In this document: positions 1-8,745 of the stretch, in pieces
How positions within the stretch are numbered: position 1 is the first letter of the stretch
Layout of the letters: every line of letters starts with the position of its first letter
NCBI RefSeq assembly: GCF_030252425.1
Contig: NZ_CP126994.1
Location: 4,087,001-4,151,000, forward strand
Source: Acidisoma sp. PAMC 29798
Lineage (GTDB): Bacteria; Pseudomonadota; Alphaproteobacteria; Acetobacterales; Acetobacteraceae
Direction: 5' to 3'
DNA: 64,000 nt
Notes under the pieces: generated by a model
Seen by the model: the letters and a program-made list of their open reading frames with translations, nothing else
Told to the model about the DNA's origin: nothing
Databases searched by the model: none
Made by a program: the position numbers and the translations under genes

Positions 1-277
1 ACTCTTCCTCGCAGGATCCGCCCAAAAGTACAAGCCAAATTCCGCTTGTGGCGGTTGATACATAATACCGGACTTTTCCGTAGCACCAGCCCCTCCACTC
101 GAAGATGGTGCCTCCCATCGCCGTGTAAAGCGCGCCGCCTGCGTATCCGCCTGCACCGTGTGACGGGACGAGCGGCGACCATCCCGTTTGCATCGCCGCC
201 GCCGTCATCTTCTGGCTATGATCAATGAGTCCTGAGCCTCGCGGGCAGTGGTCGTTCGGGCTCGCAAACGACCGAGC
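1..277. other. No recognisable gene
   Basis: I see no supported coding frame, tRNA fold or repeat in this stretch. It lies downstream of the decayed Hint-protein remnant and may be decayed or flanking DNA. Short open frames here have no recognisable family, start signal or codon bias. Confidence 0.5.
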
Positions 278-804
278 CTAGCGCGCTGTTTCACGCCGAC
301 GCCCGACACGTGCAGACAGAACCGACACGGATGCGCGCGCGCGATCGACCTCAGAACCCACCACACGGAGCGGCGCGTAGCCCAAAGCATACCAGATGAG
401 GCCGATATCCATGGTCTTCCCATGGGAAGGCTGAAAGACCGGATGGAGCTGGACCGCATCCCCGCCATTCGCGAAGGCGCCCCGGTTGCCGGAATCGAGG
501 AAGGTCTCCACCTCCAGCCCCTCCGCTGGGATCACGTCATGCGATGACAGCTCGATATGGTGAACTGAAGGGTACCGCCGGCGGCGATAGTTGCGTCGGC
601 ACCGATCGCCAGATTGCCCACGACGATCAGGCCGCCGTTGACAACAAGCGTCTCCGCCGTCAGGTCGCCGACGCCGATAGCAAGCCCGCTGCCGAAGCTG
701 ACGCTGTCTGCGGGCCGGAGTGGGCCGCCGCTCGGGAGCGGCGGTATCGTTGCACATTTCGAGTGATCGTTAGCGGATTGAGACCTGTGAAGGAGGGACG
801 CTTG
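278..804 (-). pseudogene. Decayed Hint_2-domain beta-repeat protein remnant
   Basis: Two pieces of a Hint-type protein lie head to tail but in different frames. The downstream piece (about 278-565) encodes the C-terminal part of a Hint_2 domain, with HHIELSSHDVIPAEGL, a QLHP motif and LIWYALGYAPLRV. It is clearly related to residues 563-640 of the intact Hint protein at 3352-5304. The upstream piece, open from 804 to about 557 in another frame, encodes a Gly/Ala/Thr/Val beta-repeat passenger segment (LVVNGGLIVVGNLAIGADAT and IAAGGTLQF). The first half of the Hint domain, with the nucleophilic Cys and the DH motif, is absent. The simplest reading is an internal deletion that joined passenger to Hint tail out of frame. 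No start codon is visible for the passenger piece, so the 5' end is lost too. Confidence 0.75.
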
Positions 805-809
805 CTATT

Positions 810-1109
810 TCATCTTTGGCGGGGGGCAAGATCCTCGATGTGCCTATCGTAGCCTTCCAGCTGTCTTCGGATAACGGAGCTGCCTGTGTAGCGGCCTAGG
901 AGGCGCGCAAGCTCCGCGTCCGTTCCGCGGCAATTCTGCGACAGGGCGTCCCTGATCTCAGCACTCCGCACCGGGTCGTCGGACTCCTCGCCCCGGAAAT
1001 GGTCGCAACGATCCCTGCGTGCCACAAAGGCGCCTACGTCCTTGGGAAGATCTGCGGCGAATATGGGCGTAGCGCCCAGCAGGATGAAGAGCACGGTCAG
1101 GCGTATCAC
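810..1109 (-). CDS. Small secreted protein with two cysteines (unknown function)
   Basis: This is a 99-residue protein with a convincing signal peptide: residues 1-19 are hydrophobic after MIR and end in FAA, with cleavage expected before D20. The mature part is about 80 residues, charged, and has exactly two cysteines, C35 in RRDRCDHFRGEE and C60 in SQNCRGTD. They could form one disulfide in the periplasm. The CDHFRGE stretch resembles short conserved hypothetical proteins of Proteobacteria, but I know no function. The stop lies only a few bases from the Hint remnant, and the gene diverges from hisG, so it has its own promoter region. No lipobox, membrane anchor or enzyme motif is visible. 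Confidence 0.65.
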   Translation of the reverse strand: MIRLTVLFILLGATPIFAADLPKDVGAFVARRDRCDHFRGEESDDPVRSAEIRDALSQNCRGTDAELARLLGRYTGSSVIRRQLEGYDRHIEDLAPRQR

Positions 1110-1243
1110 CAGTTCTACCTCTTCAATCGGTCAATCCGCCTCCGAGAGGAGGACAGGCCAAGGGCCGGCTGCCACCCGACCGAAAAGCGCCGATGCGGGG
1201 TGATTTTGCCCCATGGCGCGACCGGTGCTAGAGGCCGCGACAC

Positions 1244-1978
1244 ATGACCCAGTCTCTCGATCGTCTCAAGCCTATGCCGGCCTCTGACGTTCCGTCGCAC
1301 ACCGAATCCGCTGTCGTGGAAGCGGGGGTCGTGATGGCCTTGCCGAAGGGGCGCATCCTCGCGGATTGCGAACCGCTGCTCGCGCGCATGGGCATCACGC
1401 CGCCCGCCGACCTGATCGACGAAGGCAGCCGCCGCCTGCGCTTTCCCACCAACGACCCGGCACTCGACATCGTTCGCGTCCGATCCTTCGATGTCGCCAC
1501 CTTCGTGGCCTTCGGGGGCGCCGATATCGGCATCTGCGGCGCCGATGTGCTCATGGAATTCGACTATGCGGAGATCTATGCCCCGCTCGATCTGGGCATC
1601 GGCCGCTGCCGGGTTTCCGTCGCCGAACCGGCGGCGACGGCGGGCAAGGATGATTCGGCCCGCTGGTCCCGCGTGCGGGTCGCTTCCAAATATCCTAATA
1701 TCGCCCGCCGCCATTTCGCCGCCCGGGGCATCCATGCCGAGGTCGTGCATCTGAGCGGCGCCATGGAACTTGCCCCCAGCCTGGGTCTGGCCCGCCTCAT
1801 CGTCGATCTGGTGCAGACCGGCTCTACGCTCAAAGCCAATGGATTGGTCGAGACGGAGGTGATCGCCGAGGTCACCAGCCGCCTCATCGTCAATCGCGCG
1901 GCGCTGAAGACGCGCCCCGAAGTGATCGGCGCCTGGATCGCCCGCTTCCGCCACGCCCTGGCACAAGGGGCCGCCTGA
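1244..1978 (+). CDS. hisG: ATP phosphoribosyltransferase, short form
   Basis: Catalyses the first step of histidine synthesis, joining ATP and PRPP to give phosphoribosyl-ATP in the cytoplasm. The 244 residues contain the family start ALPKGRILADCEPLL, the central GGADIGICGADVL, and a PRPP-site stretch DLVQTGSTLKANGL. The length matches the short HisG form, which lacks the C-terminal allosteric domain and normally needs the HisZ regulatory subunit. No hisZ is visible in this window. ATG 1244 is used; an in-frame ATG at 1274 is possible because the first 20 or so residues are poorly conserved. The TGA stop shares one base with the hisD start, so translation is probably coupled. Confidence 0.95.
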   Translation: MTQSLDRLKPMPASDVPSHTESAVVEAGVVMALPKGRILADCEPLLARMGITPPADLIDEGSRRLRFPTNDPALDIVRVRSFDVATFVAFGGADIGICGADVLMEFDYAEIYAPLDLGIGRCRVSVAEPAATAGKDDSARWSRVRVASKYPNIARRHFAARGIHAEVVHLSGAMELAPSLGLARLIVDLVQTGSTLKANGLVETEVIAEVTSRLIVNRAALKTRPEVIGAWIARFRHALAQGAA

Positions 1979-3261
1979 TGCGCCGGCTTGCGACCACCGA
2001 GGCCGGTTTCGCCGAAGCCTTCGAGGCATTGATCGGCCAGGCCCGCGAAACCACTGAAGCGGTGACCGGCCAGGTCGCGGCCATCATCGCCGATGTCCAG
2101 GCCAAGGGTGACGCCGCAGTCTGCGACTATACCAGCCGCTTCGACCGCGTCAGCATGACGCCCCACCGGCTGCGGGTGACCGAGGCCGAAATCACCGAGG
2201 CCGCAGCCAGCGTGCCTGCCGATCTTCTGGCGGCACTCGACCTCGCGGCCGCGCGGATCGAGCGGTTCCATCGCGCCCAGCTTCCGGCCGACCTGCAATT
2301 CGAGGATGCCGCCGGCCTGCGCCTCGGCATGCGATGGACGCCGCTTGACGCTGTCGGCCTCTATGTTCCCGGCGGCAAGGCGGCCTATCCGTCCTCCGTG
2401 CTGATGAACGCCCTGCCGGCGCGGGCCGCTGGCGTGGCCCGCATCGCCATCTGTGTTCCGGCGCCAGACGGCCTGCTCAATCCGCTGGTACTGGCCGCCG
2501 CCAAGCGGGCCGGCGTGTCGGAGGTCTACCGCGTCGGCGGCGCGCAGGCCGTGGCAGCGCTCGCCTATGGCACGGCGACGATCGCCGCCGTCGACCGTAT
2601 CGTCGGCCCCGGCAATGCCTATGTGGCGGAAGCGAAGCGTCAGGTCTTCGGGCGCGTCGGCATCGACGGGATCGCCGGCCCCTCAGAAGTCGTCATCGTC
2701 GCCGATAGCCGCAACGACCCCGCCCATGTGGCGATGGATCTTCTGGCTCAGGCGGAACACGACGAATCCGCCCAAAGCATCCTGTTCACCGATGACGCGG
2801 CTTTCGCCGAAGCCGTCGCAGTAGCGGTGCAGGCGGCTCTGGTGTCCTTGCCCCGGGCCGCCATTGCCGGTGCCAGTTGGGCGCAGCACGGCGCGATCAT
2901 TACGGTCGATCATTGGGAGGAAGCCGCCGCCCTGATCAATCGCCTCGCGCCCGAACATCTCCAGATCATGCTCGACATGCCGGAGGCGTTCTTCGCCCGC
3001 ATCCGGCATGTCGGCGCCGCCTTCCTGGGCCGTCATTGCCCCGAGGCGGTCGGCGATTACGTGGCCGGGCCCAATCATGTCTTGCCCACGGGCCGCACGG
3101 CACGCTTCGCTTCGGGCCTGTCGGTGTTCGATTTTCTCAAGCGCACGACCTGGGTTGCCACAGACCGTGCCGGCCTGGCCGCCGTGGGTCCCGCCGCCGT
3201 GCAGCTGGCGATGGCTGAAGGGCTGGATGCCCATGCCCGTTCGATCTCAATCCGGTTGTAA
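1978..3261 (+). CDS. hisD: Histidinol dehydrogenase
   Basis: Oxidises L-histidinol to L-histidine with two NAD+, the last two steps of histidine synthesis; the family is a Zn-dependent homodimer. The 427 residues match the usual length. Visible signatures are YVPGGKAAYPSSVLMNALPA, VYRVGGAQAVAALAYGT, the Zn-site stretch LLAQAEHDESAQ, the catalytic Glu-His in RLAPEHLQ, and GPNHVLPTGRTARFASGLS near the C-terminus. The gene overlaps hisG by one base (TGATG) and so forms a two-gene his unit. The rest of the histidine pathway is not in the window. Confidence 0.97.
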   Translation: MRRLATTEAGFAEAFEALIGQARETTEAVTGQVAAIIADVQAKGDAAVCDYTSRFDRVSMTPHRLRVTEAEITEAAASVPADLLAALDLAAARIERFHRAQLPADLQFEDAAGLRLGMRWTPLDAVGLYVPGGKAAYPSSVLMNALPARAAGVARIAICVPAPDGLLNPLVLAAAKRAGVSEVYRVGGAQAVAALAYGTATIAAVDRIVGPGNAYVAEAKRQVFGRVGIDGIAGPSEVVIVADSRNDPAHVAMDLLAQAEHDESAQSILFTDDAAFAEAVAVAVQAALVSLPRAAIAGASWAQHGAIITVDHWEEAAALINRLAPEHLQIMLDMPEAFFARIRHVGAAFLGRHCPEAVGDYVAGPNHVLPTGRTARFASGLSVFDFLKRTTWVATDRAGLAAVGPAAVQLAMAEGLDAHARSISIRL

Positions 3262-3351
3262 TCGATAGGATATGGAGATTTCGTCTTTTCGCTTAGGAAA
3301 CAATTAATCTAAATACGGCAATCTCTCCTCGCGCGGCATCGGGGAGGGATC

Positions 3352-5304
3352 ATGGCTCAGACAATTTCTGGAACGGTGACACAGACCGTTACCATCACAT
3401 CGAACCCTGTCACGATCACCTCTGCGGGCTCGGTCGTGACCAGCGCGGGCGCCGCGATCACCGGTCCCGCCGGTTTGGGCAGACCCACTGCCGGCTGGAC
3501 CGTCAGCAATGCCGGCATCGTCACGGCCTCCGCCGCCAAGGCTGACGCGATCGACCTCATCGGCGGTGGATCGATTTCCAACACGGGCACCATTTCGGGT
3601 TACCAGAACGGCGTCGATATCACCTCCGGCCTCGGCGTCGTCACCAATAGCGGCACACTTGAATCCAGCCCGACCGTCATCGTCTCGGGCTCGCCGGGAA
3701 ACGTCTATGAAGGCGTCTATCTGGCCGGTGGCGGCAGCGTCACGAATACCGATACCGGGGTAATCTTCGGCGGCATCGGCGGTGTCTATATCATCGGCGG
3801 CAGCGGCACGGTCACCAATGCCGGCGACATCCACACCACGACGCTACAGGGCAACGGCATCGATCTGGAAGATGGCGGCACGATCACCAATACCGGCACC
3901 GGCAGCATCTACGGCGATTTCTCCGGCATCTCCGTCTATACGGCCGCCGCCACCATCACCAATGCCGGGTCCATCGGCGCCATCGGCCTGAACGGCTACG
4001 GCATCTATCTCGGCGCCGGCGGCACCATCACGAATACCGGTTCCATCGTCGGCAGCAATGTCGGCGTCTATGGCGGGGCTGGCACATTCGCCGCCCCGAT
4101 CTCGATCACCAATTCCGGCTATGTCTATGGTTCGGATACCGGTATCGACCTGACGGATGGTGGGCGGGTCACCAATCTTGCCGGCGGCACCATCCTCGGC
4201 ACGGTCGGCATCACCATCACCACCGGCACGGTCACCAATGCGGGCACCATCGGGTCCAATGCGACCAACGGCAAGGCCATCACCTTCAGCACCACGGGCG
4301 CCACGGACCGGCTCATCGTCGACCCGGAGGCCGTCTTCGACGGAACGGTCACGGGCGGCGGTGTCGCCAGCACCCTCGACCTCGCTGTCGGTTCCACCAC
4401 GGGCACCCTTGCCGGCGTCGGCACCACGGTCACCAATTTCGACACGATTGCCTTCGACGCCTCCGCCGGTTGGGTGGTGGACGATACCTTCGCCGCCCTC
4501 GGTGGGGTGACGGTCACGGGCTTCGCGAGCACCGACAGCTTCCTTCTCACCGGCGTTACCGGTGTCACCTCGAGCTTCAACGCATCGACCGAGACGCTGA
4601 CCCTGACCAGCGGCAGCGCCACCTCCGTCGTGCAATTCGGCAGCGTGGCTCTGGGGGGAACCATTCAGGTTCTGGCGACGGGCGGCAACACCACCATCAG
4701 CCTGGTACCCTGTTTCGCGGCGGGAACCCGCATCGCGACGCCGCGCGGGTCCATTGTCGTCGATTCGCTCTGCAAGGGCGATGACGTGCTGACGGCCCAG
4801 GGGGACACGCTCCCCATCATCTGGGCGGGGCATCGCTGGGTGGATTGCGAGACGCATCCCGAGCCGGACAGCGTGCGGCCGATTCTTATCGAAGCGCATG
4901 CCTTCGCGGAGGGAATGCCCTGCCGGACTCTCTTCCTGTCACCGGATCATGCAGTCTTCGCGCACGGCGTTCTGATCCCGATCAAACATCTCGTGAACGG
5001 CACGAGCATCCGACTCAGCCAGATCAGGCAAGTGATCTATCATCACATCGAACTCGCCCGGCATGCGGTGATCCTCGCCGAAGGGCTGCCGGCCGAAAGC
5101 TATCTCGACACCGGTGACCGGCTGTCATTCGCGGTCCCGGGCGGTGCGCAGCAGCTTCACCCGACCTTCGGTGTCCATCGTCTGGAATCCCAGTTGATCT
5201 GGGATGCCCTCGGCTGTGCGCCGTTGCAGATCACGGGGCCGGAGGTCGATCAGGTGCGCATGGATCTCGCGTCCCGCGCCACACACGCCCGACGCGCGGC
5301 GTGA
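3352..5304 (+). CDS. Beta-repeat protein with C-terminal Hint_2 domain
   Basis: A 650-residue protein in two parts. Residues 1-450 are low-complexity and rich in Gly, Thr, Ser, Asn and Ile, with recurring TNTGTI/SNAGTI-GG-GI units spaced about 20 residues apart. This is the pattern of right-handed beta-helix or autotransporter-type passengers. Residues 454-600 are a Hint_2 (hedgehog/intein) domain: C454 opens CFAAGTRIATPRG, followed by VDSLCKGDDVLT and the LSPDH motif (D532, H533). No Sec signal peptide or transmembrane segment is visible, so the export route is unknown. Hint domains can cleave or splice peptide bonds at the first Cys; whether this one is active is unknown. A strong GGGAGGG ribosome site precedes the ATG, and the upstream 90 bases are A+T-rich. 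A decayed relative lies at 278-804. Confidence 0.85.
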   Translation: MAQTISGTVTQTVTITSNPVTITSAGSVVTSAGAAITGPAGLGRPTAGWTVSNAGIVTASAAKADAIDLIGGGSISNTGTISGYQNGVDITSGLGVVTNSGTLESSPTVIVSGSPGNVYEGVYLAGGGSVTNTDTGVIFGGIGGVYIIGGSGTVTNAGDIHTTTLQGNGIDLEDGGTITNTGTGSIYGDFSGISVYTAAATITNAGSIGAIGLNGYGIYLGAGGTITNTGSIVGSNVGVYGGAGTFAAPISITNSGYVYGSDTGIDLTDGGRVTNLAGGTILGTVGITITTGTVTNAGTIGSNATNGKAITFSTTGATDRLIVDPEAVFDGTVTGGGVASTLDLAVGSTTGTLAGVGTTVTNFDTIAFDASAGWVVDDTFAALGGVTVTGFASTDSFLLTGVTGVTSSFNASTETLTLTSGSATSVVQFGSVALGGTIQVLATGGNTTISLVPCFAAGTRIATPRGSIVVDSLCKGDDVLTAQGDTLPIIWAGHRWVDCETHPEPDSVRPILIEAHAFAEGMPCRTLFLSPDHAVFAHGVLIPIKHLVNGTSIRLSQIRQVIYHHIELARHAVILAEGLPAESYLDTGDRLSFAVPGGAQQLHPTFGVHRLESQLIWDALGCAPLQITGPEVDQVRMDLASRATHARRAA

Positions 5305-5362
5305 GGGTTGGTACCAAATTCACCGTCATCCGCGCACTTGATCCGTGGATGACGAATAATCG

Positions 5363-7696
5363 TTAAATCCCGAGCCCATGCTCGCGCGCCCAGCTGCTCA
5401 AGGGCTCGCGCAGGCTGGCGGCATTGGGATGACGACTGCGGATCAACGCCAGCACCGGCCGGAACGCCGAGACATCCGTCTTCAGCAAAATCGCTTTGAC
5501 GCGCAGCAAGGCAGACGGCGACATCGACAGCGACGTGAAGCCCAGCGCCACCAGAATCAGCGCCTCCAAAGGACGCCCCGCCGCCTCTCCACAAAACGAC
5601 AAAGAGACGTTCTCCGCCGCCGCCTGCTGCACGATCTGCTCCAGAATATCGAGCACTGGCGGTGAGATGAGATCGTATCGTCCTGCCAAATTGGGCGTGC
5701 CCCGGTCTGCCGCGAACAGGAACTGCATCAGGTCGTTCGATCCGACCGAGACGAAATCGACGTCTTTCATCAATTGCGGTAATTGCCAGAGCAGAGCTGG
5801 CACTTCGAGCATGGTGCCGACCGAGAGCGCCGACGGCTTGTGTTCCGCCCGCGCCACTTCCGCGTCCAACAAAGCCTTCGCGGCGCGAAATTCACTGATC
5901 GTCGCCACCATCGGGAACATGACCGACAGGCTCCGCCCACGCGCCGCCGCCAGCATGGCCCGCAATTGCCGGCGCAGCGTCACCGGCCGATCAAGGCCAA
6001 TCCGCAGTGACCGCCAGCCCATCGCAGGATTCTCACTGGCTGTGACATCCGCCCCCGCAATCAACTTATCCCCGCCGAGGTCGAGCGTGCGGAACAGCAC
6101 CGGCCGATCGCCCGCATGATCGAGGATGCGGGTATATTCCGCCGTCTGCTGCGCCATCAGATGCTCGGATCCCGGCACAGCCTCGGACGCGGCGGGATGA
6201 TCGGTGGTCGGGTCGCCCGGCCGATGCTGGGCGAGCAGCGAAATCTCCGTGCGATACAGCCCGATGCCAGCCGCACCGGTCATCTCCAACTGCGCGAGTT
6301 CGAGCGGCAGGCCGAGATTGATCATCAAGGCGATCTGCCGGCCATCCAGCGTCAGGGTGGGTTGGTCACGCAGGACTTCCCAGCCACGGGCATTGGCACC
6401 GCGCAGCGACACCGCACTGACATAGGCATGGCGCACCTCATCCTCGGGGCGGAGGATGAAGATGCCGTCCTCGGTATCCAGAATGCCCTTATCGCCATCG
6501 CGGCAGGCATCCATGACGCCACGCGCATCCGACAGCGCCGGCAGGCCGAGCGACCGCGCCAGAATCGCCGCATGGCCAGCGGCACTCCCCTCCTCCAAAA
6601 CCAGGCCCGCAACCCCGCGACTATGCCAATCCAGCAACTCCGCCGGACCCAGCCGCCGCGCGACCAGGATGGCGCCTGCGACCTCCGCCGGATCATCCTG
6701 CGAGCCATGACTGCCGTCGCGGTCCAGCCGTGCGAGTTGCGCGATCATGCGATTGCCGATGTCTTCGATATCCACCAGCCGCTCCCGCAAATAGGGATCG
6801 GCGATGCGGCGCATGCGCTCGCGCAATTCGCTCATCACCCGCATGACGGCGGCCTCGGCGGAAAAGCCGCCCTCGATCATGGCCGTGACACGCTTCAACC
6901 AGCCGGCATCCGCGGCGATCAGGCGATAGGCCGCCATGATATCGCCCGTCGCGTCATCCCCGAAGGTGTCCGATGTGCCCCGGATAAGATCGTCCAGGCC
7001 GCTGCGCATCGACTCGCTGGCAGCCTGCAAACGCTGTTTCTCGATATCGGGATCGGCCGCCATGACATGCTTGCGGGCAATATGCTTTCCCGCGCGGATC
7101 ACCGGGCCGATGACCACCCCCACCGACAGGGGCAGGCCATCGAAGCGGCGTGGCAAAGCGGCGCCGAACCCCTCGCCCCGCACCTCGACGGCGCCGGCCG
7201 CCGTCAACATCTCCGCCAGCAACATCGCGACCGTTTCCAGCGCCTCCTGCTCGATTTCGGTAAAGCGACGCGGCGCGCGATTCTGGATGCTCAAGACGCC
7301 GATGGTCTGGCCGGAGCGCCGGATGGGAATGGCGAGCAGAGAGGCGAAGGCATGCTCCCCCGTCTCCGGCCGCTGCGCGAAGCCCGGATGGTCCCGCGCA
7401 TCGGCAAGATTGATGGCGCTGCCGATGGCCGCGACCAGGCCGATGATGCCTTCGCCCACGCGCAGCCGTGTCTGTCCTACCGCATCGGCGAGCAGACCCC
7501 AGGTCGCGGCAAGCTCCAGAACCTCCCCCGCCCGCATGACATAGAGGGCACAGACCTCGCTCGCCATTTCATGGGCGACGAGTTCAAGCAGCTTGGGCAG
7601 CGGCGTATTGCCGTGCGCGAGGCCTTCCCTCAGTCGCGCGAACAGCCGCCGCGGATTGGTCTCCGAGAGGTCAGCCGGGAGTGCGGGATTGTCCAC
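5363..7696 (-). CDS. ptsP: Phosphoenolpyruvate-protein phosphotransferase, nitrogen type (EI-Ntr)
   Basis: Enzyme I of the nitrogen PTS takes phosphate from PEP and passes it to an HPr-like carrier. The chosen GTG start at 7696 gives 777 residues and a 26-base overlap with the nitronate monooxygenase gene. An open frame extends upstream, but it lies inside that gene and looks unlike the family. An N-terminal GAF domain (about 30-170, beginning LFARLREGLAHG) marks the EI-Ntr class. The phospho-accepting His is H375 in SAAGHAAILARSLGLPAL. The C-terminal PEP-binding TIM barrel has GLYRTEISLL, RTLDLGGDK and FVSVGSNDLMQF. It is third in a lysC-NMO-ptsP run. A second Enzyme I lies at 42453, so the cell has parallel phosphorelays. 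Confidence 0.93.
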   Translation of the reverse strand: MDNPALPADLSETNPRRLFARLREGLAHGNTPLPKLLELVAHEMASEVCALYVMRAGEVLELAATWGLLADAVGQTRLRVGEGIIGLVAAIGSAINLADARDHPGFAQRPETGEHAFASLLAIPIRRSGQTIGVLSIQNRAPRRFTEIEQEALETVAMLLAEMLTAAGAVEVRGEGFGAALPRRFDGLPLSVGVVIGPVIRAGKHIARKHVMAADPDIEKQRLQAASESMRSGLDDLIRGTSDTFGDDATGDIMAAYRLIAADAGWLKRVTAMIEGGFSAEAAVMRVMSELRERMRRIADPYLRERLVDIEDIGNRMIAQLARLDRDGSHGSQDDPAEVAGAILVARRLGPAELLDWHSRGVAGLVLEEGSAAGHAAILARSLGLPALSDARGVMDACRDGDKGILDTEDGIFILRPEDEVRHAYVSAVSLRGANARGWEVLRDQPTLTLDGRQIALMINLGLPLELAQLEMTGAAGIGLYRTEISLLAQHRPGDPTTDHPAASEAVPGSEHLMAQQTAEYTRILDHAGDRPVLFRTLDLGGDKLIAGADVTASENPAMGWRSLRIGLDRPVTLRRQLRAMLAAARGRSLSVMFPMVATISEFRAAKALLDAEVARAEHKPSALSVGTMLEVPALLWQLPQLMKDVDFVSVGSNDLMQFLFAADRGTPNLAGRYDLISPPVLDILEQIVQQAAAENVSLSFCGEAAGRPLEALILVALGFTSLSMSPSALLRVKAILLKTDVSAFRPVLALIRSRHPNAASLREPLSSWAREHGLGI

Positions 7697-8744
7697 GACT
7701 TGCCAGCATCGCTTCGGCCTGATCCACCAACTGGGCGATGACGGCGGCCACGGTCTTTTCTTCGCGTACCGCGCCCACGGACTGACCAGCCATGACCGAG
7801 CCTTCCTCGACATCGCCATCGACCACCGCGCGCCGCAGCGCCCCGGCCCAGAAATGCTCAATCGAAAGCTGCGCCGCCTCCTTGGTCAATTCGCCCGACT
7901 GGAACTGGCGGATGGTCTGCGCCTGATGATCCAGGAAACGGCGCGTGCCGGAATTCACCAGACCGCGCACGGGAATGACCGGAAACTGGTTATCGAGCTG
8001 CACGGAGGGCAGGGCGTCACGCGCATTGGCGCGGTAGAAGGCTTTCTTGAAATTGGCATGGGCAATGCTCTCGACCGTGGCCGCGAACATCGTGCCGAGT
8101 TGCGCGCCCGAAGCCCCCATCTCCAGCATCCCGACGATGGCATCGCCACGGCACAGGCCGCCGGCGACGAAGACGGGCACCTCGGTCACCACCGGCAGAA
8201 TTTCCTGCGCCAGCACCATCAGCGACACCGGCCCGATATGGCCTCCGGCCTCCGATCCTTCGATGATCAGGGCGTCGGCGCCGGAGCGGACCAGCCGCTT
8301 GGCCAGAACCAAAGCGGGGGCGAAGCAGACCAGCTTGGCGCCGCTATCCTTCACGGCGCGCACGGCCGCGCCCGGCGGCACGCCACCGGCCAGCACGATA
8401 TGGCCGACGCCCGCCCGCAGGCAGACCTGGATCAGCTCATCCAGCGCGGGATGCATGGTGATGAGATTGACGCCGAAGGGACGGTCGGTCAGCGCTTGCG
8501 TCGCCGCAATCTCCTTCTCCAGCAGCGCCGGCGGCATCGAGCCGCAGGCGATGACGCCGAAACCACCGGCATTGGAGATGGCGGAGACAAGGTTGCGCTC
8601 GCTCACCCAGCTCATCGCCCCGCCCATCACGGCGTAGCGCGAGCCCAAGAACGCGGTGCCGCGCTGCCACAGCCCGGTCAAAGCGGGGGAGATGATGCGC
8701 TCGGGCAGCGCGGCGAGGACGGACGATGATGGGGGCGCGTTCAT
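7671..8744 (-). CDS. Nitronate monooxygenase / 2-nitropropane dioxygenase family protein
   Basis: An FMN-dependent TIM-barrel enzyme that oxidises alkyl nitronates, or related substrates, to carbonyls. Signatures include MGGAMSWVSERNLVSAISNA, GGFGVIACGSM, and the FMN/active-site stretch IIEGSEAGGHIGP followed by PVFVAGGLCRGDAI. ATG 8744 is chosen because it starts one base after the lysC stop; an in-frame ATG at 8765 would overlap lysC. The product is 357 residues, normal for the family. The family also includes FabK-type enoyl-ACP reductases and PfaD, so the substrate cannot be read from sequence. Its place between lysC and ptsP looks like an insertion into an older gene pair. Confidence 0.88.
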   Translation of the reverse strand: MNAPPSSSVLAALPERIISPALTGLWQRGTAFLGSRYAVMGGAMSWVSERNLVSAISNAGGFGVIACGSMPPALLEKEIAATQALTDRPFGVNLITMHPALDELIQVCLRAGVGHIVLAGGVPPGAAVRAVKDSGAKLVCFAPALVLAKRLVRSGADALIIEGSEAGGHIGPVSLMVLAQEILPVVTEVPVFVAGGLCRGDAIVGMLEMGASGAQLGTMFAATVESIAHANFKKAFYRANARDALPSVQLDNQFPVIPVRGLVNSGTRRFLDHQAQTIRQFQSGELTKEAAQLSIEHFWAGALRRAVVDGDVEEGSVMAGQSVGAVREEKTVAAVIAQLVDQAEAMLASRGQSRTPG

Positions 8745-8745
8745 G

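Noticed and set aside
3352-4700. The beta-repeats as a CRISPR-like or tandem DNA repeat
   Set aside because: The repetition is at the protein level with variable DNA and no spacers; the frame is continuous into the Hint domain.
7697-7861. A longer N-terminus for PtsP
   Set aside because: The 55 extra codons lie inside the nitronate monooxygenase gene and are Trp/Arg/Ser-rich, unlike any EI-Ntr start.
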